NCBI GenBank assembly: GCA_019614645.1
Contig: JABWDB010000004.1
Coordinates: 17,112,001-17,176,000 of the forward strand
Direction: 5' to 3'
Origin: Stratiolaelaps scimitus
Taxonomy: Eukaryota; Arthropoda; Arachnida; Mesostigmata; Laelapidae
DNA length: 64,000 bases
The notes beneath the pieces were generated by a model. The model made no database searches, was not told the DNA's origin, and was given only the letters and a program-made list of their open reading frames with translations. The translations under genes were made by a program, and so were the position numbers. Below are positions 50,717 through 61,403 of the stretch, piece by piece. The stretch's first letter is position 1; the number at the start of each line of letters is the position of its first letter.

Positions 50717-53700
50717 TCATGCCGCTGTCTCATGAAGACCATCCACAATCGTGGTTGTCGTTGCCAGCTCATCGGTGTTCGGAGCAGCTTGCGTTGGCGA
50801 GATCGAGTTGTTGGCTCCTAACTCTCCATTGGCTGGTCCTGTACCGCTCCCGGCAGTTGAGGGACTACTTCTCTGTACGGTGACAGTTATGCCGTGATCG
50901 GTGATGGCGGTTGTGGGCGTTGCCGCAAACCCCGAAGTTGCCACATTGAACGTCGCTTGTTGTGGAAGACATTCGTCACCGTCCTCGTTGCCGGGGTCAG
51001 ACGTCTGCGAGGCGGCATGACTCACCGGCCGGACAATCTCACTATACGGCGGTGGATCTTCACAGAGTGATGCGTATGATGGCGGGTCGTCCTCGAGGGA
51101 GATGTCGCCAGTGCTCGCGCTTGCACCGCTCGCTCCAACTCGCGCTCCGGGTATTTCGAGTTGATCGCTGCTTCTGTAAAAGAGCCACAATCGGAACGAA
51201 ATGAATAGTGTGACCACAGCGGGGAGCGAGGAAATAATGCATTTGCTATACAGGGATTTGTCGTATTGCGTTTTTATTTTGAAGAACTATAGCTAGCTGG
51301 GATCGATGTTCGGTATAGGCCGATCGGTACACAAGGTCCGTTGTGTTTGCTGTTATAAACGTTAGATAAGCGGGAGGGGGGGGTGCAGCACATATTAGAT
51401 TATATTAAATTATTATTATTAGACATTAGCTGATTGATTGTTCTCGTACACACATAGAAGTGATCACGCGAGTAGCGTTTTAATTAGCTGCATATAAGAA
51501 TCGTGTAGTCGCAGATGTGCTATTTCGACCTTACGCCATACATGAGTTTGATTCAAGGAAACTAGTAGCGGTGTCTTCAAAACACCAACAGTTGTATATG
51601 TTCCACGTGATAAGACTGTAGAATATCACTAAGTCATTGTTCGAGTTAAATCACAACAATCTTGACCTGATTTCAAAAAGGCGTAAAAAGTATTTCTTAC
51701 AAACACATCTATAGTATCGCGTAGACATTAATGACGTATGGGGATGTCCCCCTACAGCCCTGGATATTTCATTAAAAGAAATCGTTTTCAAATAAATTCA
51801 AACAAACGGGGAGTGGGGCCACCTCTCAGTTGGACAAAGTGTATAGGCAATGAAACAAATATATATATATATATATATATTATTGTATTCATTAGGTTTG
51901 TGCCCTCGTAGTTACTTTTCGGATACTCTTCGACAAGGGACGCTTCTAGCGGGGTGAAAATGTCTAATACCCTTGGTCTCATTCAAATACGTAGACGCTA
52001 AGCTGCGACTATTTGCTGGAATATTAATTCTTTCCCGTTATCAGTTCTTTATGTGTCTACGGCTAACACCTCTGCGACTTAGCCCGTCTCTTTGGACATT
52101 GCCAGATTTACTCAGCAACCTCAGGGGGTTTTCCGCGAGCATCACATAATTTGTAAAGGTAAAGGTAATTTAAAGGTTTATTGGTTTATTAAACGAGCTG
52201 CAACTTTACAATGCTTAAGCTCTCTTATATGTCATGACGCAGGATCTCACATTAATGCAGGTCATCGCGACTATTTATTCGCGGCCTGCAACATGTACCC
52301 GCGAGTGTAGGCCGAGTGACGAATGCTTGACTAGTCGTACGCCAATGGACAATTGATAAGCGCAATGCGAGACAAAATTCGCTGTCTTATGAACCTAACT
52401 CTCTAATCTAGCCTAACTGTTATATCTGCCCGGAACGATACAAACGAGGACGAATAAATTGCAAATTGCACTATTCATGATCGTCTCGCCCAGTGTTCCC
52501 GATATCATTAATGGCTGATTCGATTTTCACGACGAATCCTTAAGCTTTTACACCGTGCACCGTGTACACGAATGCTCGCGTCTATCGGATCAGACAGACG
52601 GCCAGCAAAAACGAGACAGGCAATCACATCGAGCAGGAACCCGGCAAAGTTCAATCTCAGTGAGCGAAGGGCGTGAGCGGCAATCGGGGGTCGATGCAGG
52701 CGCCCCCCCCATCCGCTGCACCAATTCCATTCACTTGATGTTGTGTACCCCGAGGCGTTGTTGTGGCGTACGTCACCGTGCTTGCTGCCTACCTGTGTGA
52801 GTGTCGGACTGCGTCAAGTCCCGAGAATGAGTTCGAGCGTCGCCGGCGGAACGAACGCGAATGAAGCCCGGCGATTTGTGCGGGATGCACGCTAGAAGGC
52901 AGCACGAGACACACCTGCCGCGGTGAGGGGGGAGGGGTGGAGTGAGCACCACCGTGGCCCGACGTGCTCCCATGCGAGCCGCCGTGCGAGCCACTTCCGC
53001 CGCCGGCCCCATGGCCGCCCTGGTAGAAGCGCCGCGTGCGCCGATGACCCGAACGCGGTAAACTACAGCATCTGTTGTTTTCGTCGGGGCGATTCCGACC
53101 GGGCGCCGACCGCGATTGAAGGGGAATAACAACGATCACGGCGGATTGCACGGCGATTGTTTGTGTCGTGGGTGTACGGGACGTATGTCACCGTATCAAA
53201 GTCGTGCGAAGATGAAATTGATCCAGGAAGCGGCGCGATGCCAAGCAAGGCGAGGCAACGGTACCAAGAGAGATTCGTGTCGTCCACGAACAAAACAGCA
53301 GCAGCCAGAACATGGTGTTTTATGCATGGTCGCGTATGACGCGGCAGGACGATAAATGATAATTTGCGAGCGACCGCAGACGACAGGACGATGGCAGAGC
53401 CGAAGCGTAGTGGTAGGAGAATAACAATGGCGTAAGAAATAAGAACGAACACCACAAAACAGAAAAAATAACTTATGCGTTAGTGAGGTGTATAAGATGT
53501 GCGAAAGCGGTGAAATTCGAAGATATTATAGGTCGGAGCATCTATTTAGTAAATTCTATTCTAAGTATCTCTGTCACACCATCTCTGGAGTGTATAATAT
53601 GCATGTTAAGTGTATAATATGCATGTATATGTTTGTATTAACAATCAAGGTAATGATTATGATATCCGTAATAGCTAACTGTTGTAGCTAACAGCATGTA

Positions 53701-56700
53701 CGCGTGGTTCCTGTCGTAGGAGTTAGCTGGGATTAGAATCGTAGACAGTAATAAGCATGTTGGGTGAAGACAGATACTCTCACGTCCCGATACTGTGCTA
53801 TTATCTAATACCTGATGCAAATTGCTACATACGTGGTGTACGCGCTTTTGCGGTGTACGCCTCTTATGGTCATTGTGATTTTAAAACTGCGCAAGTTTAG
53901 ACTCTACTTCCACCGACGTATTCACATGGCACTTGTGATCCATTGAAATATCACATGACAAAGCATGATAACTTGGACCGAAATTACACTTGAACATTGA
54001 AGTTTGCAAGTCATTTGCAGACGTCATATAAAGAGCCATCTATAGCGAGTGTTTGCTTGGGTACAGCAACAACAACAGCAACAATAACAACAAATGTTCT
54101 TGTCTACAAATACCGTAGATTTTTCAACGTCCAAGATTGACGATGCTATAAATTGGGGTTGGGATGTTTTAATTGGAAACGTTTTATCACTAATTTTGAA
54201 GTATGCCTCTTCAATTGTCAAATAGCCTATCTCTATTTCAGTACCTTCTGACACAGCGGCGATCGAGAGGCGAGTTAGGTGAACGAGGTACGTCGAGCAT
54301 GGCTGGCAGCTGAAGTGCCGACCCTCGAGGAACTACGACGAAGAGGACCGGTCGTTCGCGAGGTGAGGTTCGTCCCCCGACTCCACCACTGGCAAACGCG
54401 CCGGAGTTCCCTGAAACATCATGACGACGATAATTGTTAAGTGTCTAACGCTATGTGGAGAGGTACGTTTATGAGGCACAAAATTGAACTAATCAGCCGG
54501 AATGTATTAGGAAATCCTCCCATATTTAGCACGAAATAATATCATAGAATTTTGCTCAATTTGCCTACAATCCCACCACCCGCGTACAATATATGCATAG
54601 TCGCCGAGACGACTACAAGTTGAATGCTATTATAACAACATATAGATGCTAGACGGATAAGTCTAGCTAGCCTAGGCGTTTGTCTCAATTCATTAATACA
54701 ATATTCAGCCGCCACAGCTCGAGTTGTTTCCTATAAGAGCAAGTAAAGCAGCTTACCTGCATGCTGTTGTGCATGACCTCCACCGGCTCGTTCGGCGGGC
54801 GTATTAGGATGATTTGTGCTACCATTGCCGGTACCTGCTCCCCCATGATGATGGACGTTGCTGTTGTGGTTCGACGACGAGTCGAGGGGCGAACGGGGCC
54901 CTTCCGCGGGGGCGGATGCGATCGAGCGGGTGGAGCTAGATACACCACCCGACAGGAAGTACCTGCCACCGCTGCCCCGAGAGGGCGACACCACCTGACT
55001 CTGAGTGGGGAACACCTGCAGCAGCGGCGGTAGCAGAAACAACGGCGGTAAAAAAAAACAATGGCAGAATCTACAATAACATGTTGTTGTTGTTGTAATA
55101 TTTGTTGCTATTATTGCCATTACAATAGCCATAATGATCATCCTTGTTGGTATGTGACAACGTTTAGCGACGAATAGCGGCACAGCGATACAGGTGGCAA
55201 ATACAAGGTATCAACAGGCAACACGGCCGAAGCAACGTATTAATAGATCCTGCTTCTTCTGCCGGAGGTCACGCCAGAAGCTACACACGAATGCATTAGG
55301 CAGAAGGGTCCTATCCTTGTCACGTGTCGTGTAATTTCAGAGACCCGCCGTAGCCAGCATGAATAATGGGTTAGAGAGCTTGAACCCGCTCTGGTAGACT
55401 GACTCACTGTGCGGATCGCTAGCCGAGACATTGTTGCTCATGCTATATGTGCAGCAGAAGCCAAGAGCGCGAAGTGACCACATCTGAAGAGCATCCGCAG
55501 ACAGCTTCTCTCATAGACAGGAAGAGAGACTTCCCATTGAGGCTCATTCTTTTATTCGAGCAGCGCTGCTACTATTTCGGGTTCTCCAGCGAGTGAATGT
55601 TACTAGTGGCTAGGTCTCGGCCCTGCAGAGCCCTACTGGTCAGTTGCTATCGCCTAGGGCAGAGGTGGGACCAACACTTGCCAATGAAAACATCAACAAA
55701 TGGACGATCTAAATGCAGGCGGTTTCCAAATATAGATGTCGGAATGTAGCGATGTCGTCCAACGAAACGAATACGGCTTGTTGTCTCTAAGGCCTACAAC
55801 GTATGTAAGAACCACACACCGTGGTCCGCTATTTTATTCGTTAAAGTCAACCGCAAACCGACATTTTCAGACAATCATTTACCTATTATCCATTCATATT
55901 ATATGCAGTGCTCTTCCCAGAAGACATCCAGAAGGAGGTTAAAATTACGTTAGCCCATATGAGTGTGCTCGCGCAGGACGAGCTGATAGCGGAGGGAGTA
56001 TTGTCGAAGCTGGTCCATTTACAATAAAACGTAGTAAATTGAGCAGGAAACCTGTCGCGCCTGCTAATGATGTCAGCTATATCCATCAGTAAATATCATG
56101 TGATCGTTACCGGTTAATTGCCAGGGTATCCCTCTACGAGGTAAGAGGCCAAGCCGAAGCAGCACACCAGTTTCGAGCTGCTTCTGTTGAAAGCAGTTAG
56201 CAACAAGTTAATCTAGCAGCAAGAAAGCGTTTGCTTTGACGCAGGGAGTCCCGATGCTAACGAGGCACCTCATTATCTCCAGAAATGGACCCTGCTCGTT
56301 CGTTAGTATCAAGAAGAACTGTCTAAATCAGAGACAGCAGCAGCAACAGAGTCTACAGGACACTAGCGATGTGCGCAATGTTCGTCTTATTATTACTATT
56401 ATTATTATTATTAATTATTATTATTATCATCTTCCCTTGAATAGCATTATTCGTTGAATCGAAGCAAATATGATACACCTGTGTTAATCATAGAACAGCA
56501 TAGACAGCAACCATAATCGAAGTTCCGATTAGAGAGAACACTGTGGCGCAAAAAATGCAAAACCCCGGGGACTGTTCAGGGACTGTACATCCGATACGTT
56601 ACAATCCATAGACGCTTTCCTAATGTAACGCTAGCGTCTTTATTGCGCTTGTTCGCTGTTTCGCCATTAACCACTGACTAACTGGTAGACGACCCAAGAT

Positions 56701-58854
56701 GAACTAGGCATGAAGGTGAATGCGTAGAGTACGTGACGCCCGTCCCTTCTCTAATGGCCGAAGTGACGTTGAACTGACGCAACCCACCTGTAGATATGTT
56801 CCCGGTGGGAATACAAAGTGTCCGGTCGACGAGGCGCTCCGTGGCGAGGGTGAGGCGAAGGCAAACTCTCTCGGGGAAGTGCCGGCAGACTGAATACCCG
56901 CTGGCGGATGATGTAGCGACGATGTCGAGATGCTTAACGGCGGCAATGGGCCGCTCTTCACTACCGAGGGTCCGTAGCGTCGTCCGTTCGGCAGCACTGA
57001 AACACTTCCGCTGACACCGCTACCTTCGCTAGTACTTTCCGCCGCAGCATTCCTGTTCGGGAGCCAGGAGCGGCGGCAGCAGGTGCAGCAGATACGAGAA
57101 GCAGCCGCAGTAGCCGTCATAGCCACCGCCGTCGCGAAATGTAGCGGTGCGATAGCAGAAGGAGAAATAGCGGCGTAGGGGAAGGTCCGCGGCGTCGACG
57201 CGAGCAGATCGACCGCGCAGCACGAGCAGGTACGAGTGCACCGCCACAGGGACCCGCCATGAGTGAGTGTTCGTACGCAAAGTGGACCGAGGAAACGACC
57301 ACCATCGTCAACGATTGGAAAGAGAGAAGAGAGAGAGGGAAAAACCTACGTAAACATTGGCGTAGATTTTTCGAGGGGTATAACGACTGACTGTAGGTTG
57401 GAGGCGGCCAGCCATCGCGAGTTTAGATATTTGCTTTGGCACTTACGCGCTCAGGACACTCAGGACCTCAGGATATCAGATGTAGGTGGTGGGGAGGGCA
57501 GATGGCGGTAATAGAGAACATTGCGCAATGTGCAGTTCGCGTAGGTGTTGCTATGGAGGAGGAGAGGGGTCATATATATACGCTATGTATTTGAGTGGTT
57601 GGTATGTGCCGGAGGTAAACGACGACAACGACGACGACAACAAAGGCCAGGTCATGAGCGAGGGAATAATACTAGAGTGAAAATGTACTCGTTCCGTTTT
57701 GGAATTTGGAGGAGGATCGCTGACTTGCTGACTATGCGATCCGTATGTAAGGTTGAGGCAGTATGAGAAGGTTGTGGTATCAACCCTTTAGTGGGGGAGC
57801 CGTATAGGGCCATATCCATTTTATCGTACGAAAGGACATGCTCAAGAGATGGCCGAATGTTATAAAAAATGCACACGTAAGTTATCTGAATCAGGACATG
57901 TTATGCATACTGTTATTGTTGCAATATTTATTTTAGATGTGTGTAATTGACTTGAGATGTATTTCCGGCAACGCAATTTCGCAATGCAAAAGTTCTTGTA
58001 ATAAAAATGTAAAAATCGCTGCGCAGCACAATAATAATAATATGCATGAGTCCTTTAATTCAACACGTTTCTTCTACGCTACAGATTTAGAGATTTCTAG
58101 ACGAAATCGAATCAATCATAACACGTCATACACGCATAGAGAAACAATCGATATCACATAATCAACACACTCCCATTCATCGTAGCTTAGCCTAAATAAC
58201 CAAGCGGTTGTTGTCACCAGGCCGGTTATTTAGGCTAAGCAACATCCTCTTTCATAATTAAACAACACGAACGAAAACATACACACTACACGCAAGCAAC
58301 CATCGTGTGCTACACATGTGAGCATTTGTGTTGTGAACATTATCTATTCGTGTATGCATACAAGTGCATATGCAGGGCCAAAGGGTAAATTGCGTTTTCC
58401 TGGCACCCGCTCGATTTGGTTGCAGCTTCATGTGGCTAGCCGTGTTGCAAGATGACGAGTGCTATTGTTATCGTGAGTGTACCGGCGGGGACGAGAGGGG
58501 GGTTGCGCCGTGGGAGCGGAGGGCGGCTAACGAGATGGGACCTGGTCAAGAGTGCGAGTGCGCTGGGGTAATACTAATGCATCTAAATATGCGTGCAGCA
58601 AAACCGAGACACGAGTCGAGACGTAATGATGTCTGCTTGTCTACCTTGAGCGTCGCTTGTTCTCCTGTTGCCACGAGTCACAGATGGATACACAGTAGGC
58701 GAGCACCAGACACACGATGCTCATCACGAAGCAATAGACGGTCCAACTTTCGGTGAACTGTGAGCGGAGGCCTTTTTTCCGTAACAACAGGCCGTAGATG
58801 CCTAGGCCAGTGAATATGAAGATCGAAAAGAACAGCAGTGATGACATACGCCGC
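50717..58854 (-). CDS. Unrecognised two-helix membrane protein with PPxY tail, six exons, 5' end uncertain
   Basis: I assembled this from splice sites; I do not recognise the family. Exons in transcript order: 58645-58854, 56788-57052, 54757-55015, 54245-54410, 52793-53071, 50717-51173. Each has an AG acceptor and a GT donor (GTAGAC, GTGGGT, GTAAGC, GTACTG, GTAGGC) and phases chain 2/2, 2/0, 0/1, 1/2, 2/2, 2/stop with no stop codon inside. The first exon encodes two hydrophobic helices (residues about 4-24 and 37-58, MSSLLFFSIFIF and CFVMSIVCLVLAYCV) and a basic stop-transfer NKRR. About 480 residues of Ser/Pro/Gly/His-rich, apparently disordered tail follow. Near the end are PPSY (51074-51085) and PPPY (51044-51055) in an acidic context. 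Such motifs bind WW domains, typically NEDD4-type ubiquitin ligases, so a trafficking-adaptor role is an inference. If ATG 58845-58847 is the start the protein has 542 residues; more N-terminal exons may lie upstream. Confidence 0.72.
51859..51881. repeat. (AT)n microsatellite in intron of the PPxY-protein gene
   Basis: About 23 bases of AT repeat in the last intron (51174-52792). Confidence 0.85.
52176..52239 (+). repeat. Dispersed repeat, copy A
   Basis: Begins GTTTATTGGTTTATTAAACG and includes AATGCTTAAGCT. A copy in reverse orientation at 59187-59249 differs at about six bases plus a small indel over 64 (near 88 percent by eye). Both are preceded by GTAAAGGTAA. It lies in an intron of the PPxY-protein gene. 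Element class unknown. Confidence 0.7.
53589..53628. repeat. 20-bp tandem duplication
   Basis: AGTGTATAATATGCATGTTA is followed at once by a copy differing in the last two bases. Intergenic or intronic. Confidence 0.7.
58185..58240. repeat. Perfect inverted repeat, 17-bp arms
   Basis: GCTTAGCCTAAATAACC (58185-58201) and its exact complement GGTTATTTAGGCTAAGC (58224-58240), with a 22-base spacer. Lies in the intron between the membrane exon and the next exon of the PPxY-protein gene. Confidence 0.9.
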
Positions 58855-59186
58855 CTGAAATCGTTGTGGGCCAGATGGGGAGGAACACGAGGAAAAAGGG
58901 ACACGAGGAGGCGACAACGACGAGATCGTTAACCAACAACAGCCGACAACTGAAATAGGAGTCACGTTTTTTTCACAATATTTCATTCATTTATTGATCG
59001 ATTGATCATATTTGTAATATGCTTTTTTTCGTATACACAGAAATATTGTCATTTACTCTTCAGTTATTGATTCATTATGAAAGGAATGGACATCAATCAA
59101 AATTAGTATGAATACCGAACTTGCTCTACTAGCTCACAGCAACTACCATTGATATACACAGCCTATAGGATGTCATAGATCTCCCA

Positions 59187-59249
59187 CGCGTGACATACAA
59201 GATAGCTTAAGCATTGAAAAATTGCAGCTCCTTTAATAAACCAACAAAC
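59187..59249 (-). repeat. Dispersed repeat, copy B (inverted relative to copy A)
   Basis: Reverse complement begins GTTTGTTGGTTTATTAAAGG and shares AATGCTTAAGCT and TGTATGTCA with copy A at 52176. It sits just upstream of the first identified exon of the PPxY-protein gene. Confidence 0.7.
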
Positions 59250-60049
59250 ATTTACCTTTACGTATTGAACGCCAGCTACAGCTAGTTTGGTAGCAGTTCG
59301 TACTGTATAAACGGAGAAAACTGCCTTCGTATGCCATTCGGACATTGGCCACAGCGAGTCGTTACAAATAAACCTGATACTATTATATATTTAGTCTCGC
59401 AAGACGTCGATAAGTAGACCTGTAGACGTCTTGTGCTCCACCCGTAGCCGAGTCGTCACTTTAATCAACGAGTATCTGCTTAACGACGATTGGTATTCGA
59501 TTCTCGTTATTCGCTGATTTTCATTAGCGCCGTAACAAGTCCGTCCCCCTTTTGTGTCTCACAGACAACCCAGATCCATAGAAATACCGAATCCCGGACA
59601 ACAGAGACGAGCGTCCATCAAAGGAATTTACGGCGTGCGCAAGGAATTGTATACGAACATCAGTTCGGCAGAGACCACTACTCAAAGATGTGCCGTTAGC
59701 GTTATCGCACCCGGCATCGGACTCCGGCATTTTAGCACTTACAACATATTGGTTCCTGTGCACACTGACGTTGGCGTCTAATTAGGTCCATGAAGATGTG
59801 GTGTTTGTTGTGATACGCGACATAAGACTGTGTCCTAGGAGGCACTAGTATATAATGGCTTAATCTACTCGATAGGGTTCACTAGTGCACTAATATTGTA
59901 ATAATGATCATCTGGCGGAGAATTAGGCCAACATTTGGAGACATTTACATTTAGTTGATCCTCAGTTGGCCACCTCTTATTGTATAATATCATTTGGTTG
60001 TTTGTTGTAGAAAAAGACAAGCAAGAAAAGTAGCCATTAATACAGTGGA

Positions 60050-60098
60050 ATATATATATATATATATCACAGATTAAATTGCTTGTCTCTGTTGCTGT

Positions 60099-60132
<34 letters not shown>
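60050..60132. repeat. Two neighbouring (AT)n tracts
   Basis: AT repeats at about 60050-60067 and 60102-60132, separated by 34 unique bases. Confidence 0.85.
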
Positions 60133-60134
<2 letters not shown>

Positions 60135-60889
60135 AGCCAGCCTGCAAATCTCGACTTGACACAAGCGGTGGCCAACAAGATGACGACAAGGGCTACAGTT
60201 AGAAATGTCAAGGCGAGAGATGCCTCAAAGCTTTAATACAAAGAAACGAGAGACACGACTTCAATCAATTGGATCCTATAGAGAGTACTATAGATTGTAA
60301 TATGTTCTTGTTACTTTGTCAGATTGTGGTTATGATCAGCTCTGCTTCGTATCAGGTTTCAGTGGTCGCCTTGCGATTGTTATCGACAACAGCCGATCGG
60401 CACAAACCGGCTACGAGTCTCACAGGATGAGGGACTGACAAAGGTCACAGCTGAAGTTACTGGACTTAACCAATATGCTATATCCACACAAAGTACGATA
60501 ATATACGTACAAACACATACATGTCTTCATATTATATCTTGACAAACCCATTACCGCTGTTGCAGATCGGACCAAACGACGCGGCTAATAATTACTATAG
60601 ATACTGAGCCAATATAAATTCGAATATGTAACATGATACAATCGATAGTACATAGTATAGATGGGTTATTTTGTTGTTGAATAGCATCCCTTTTGCACTT
60701 TTCACGATCGATTGCTCAAAGGATACTCCAGCTGAGGTCACGACATCTTCCCATTATATAACATATGGTTTACAGCGAACACATCCGTTCTATTGTTACG
60801 TTTCAGGCACAGCATAGAGCGCAACGGGAGTAGAAGAGCTGTACAATCGCACGTGAAACATTGAATTTATCTAAACATGTTCTTTATAC

Positions 60890-61140
60890 AATATAGCTTC
60901 TGGCTATCTCATGGAGGCGATCTTTTCAACCTTTCTCCAGGCTTCGTTGACCTTTTCAGTCGGTCGTTACCGATTTCCGAGCTGTTCTTCGCTATGGACT
61001 TAGCTGTTCGGCAACTTCCACATATTTACTATCAATCCCTGGCCACTCGAGAACCGCCCAATCCCGCCTTCTTTGAGCACCCCTGCATTCGATGTGTGCT
61101 CTATGACTTGGGGCCTTGCCGCATGACGTGAACACAGAAT
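60890..61140 (-). mobile_element. Probable Tc1-like transposase C-terminal remnant
   Basis: Minus-strand frames together contain APSHRAH, WAVLEWPG, NMWKLPNS and, further on, VNEAWRKVEKIASM. These recall the order DNAPSHRA, LEWPGNSPDLNPIENLWKL and the C-terminal W-x-x-I helix of Tc1-family enzymes. Stops and frameshifts lie between every piece and the SPDLNPIEN motif itself is destroyed. The element type is plausible but not secure. Confidence 0.38.
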
Positions 61141-61367
61141 TCCCGCGGTAGAACCATTCAGCTCAACATGCCATTATTGATCACCGCACCTTCTTGATTT
61201 GGTCATCGCGTTCACTACGTCGACGCTTGCAAAGCTGCGATAAGAGATTTCGGACCATGTGTCATCTCATCAATATTTAACGCCAGAGGTGTGCTGGTGT
61301 TGACGGTGTTTCTTTTGTATTCTTGCACTTGATGTCGGTACACCCTGTGCCGCTTTCTTATTACCCT

Positions 61368-61370
<3 letters not shown>

Positions 61371-61402
<32 letters not shown>
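61371..61402. repeat. (AT)n microsatellite
   Basis: Thirty-two bases of AT repeat. Confidence 0.9.

Positions 61403-61403
<1 letters not shown>

Larger units (their letters stand above)
58855..60889. other. No gene recognised upstream of the PPxY-protein gene
   Basis: Should contain the promoter or further 5' exons if the gene continues. I found no exon with a phase-2 donor that would join the acceptor at 58854. Holds dispersed repeat copy B and two AT tracts. Confidence 0.4.
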
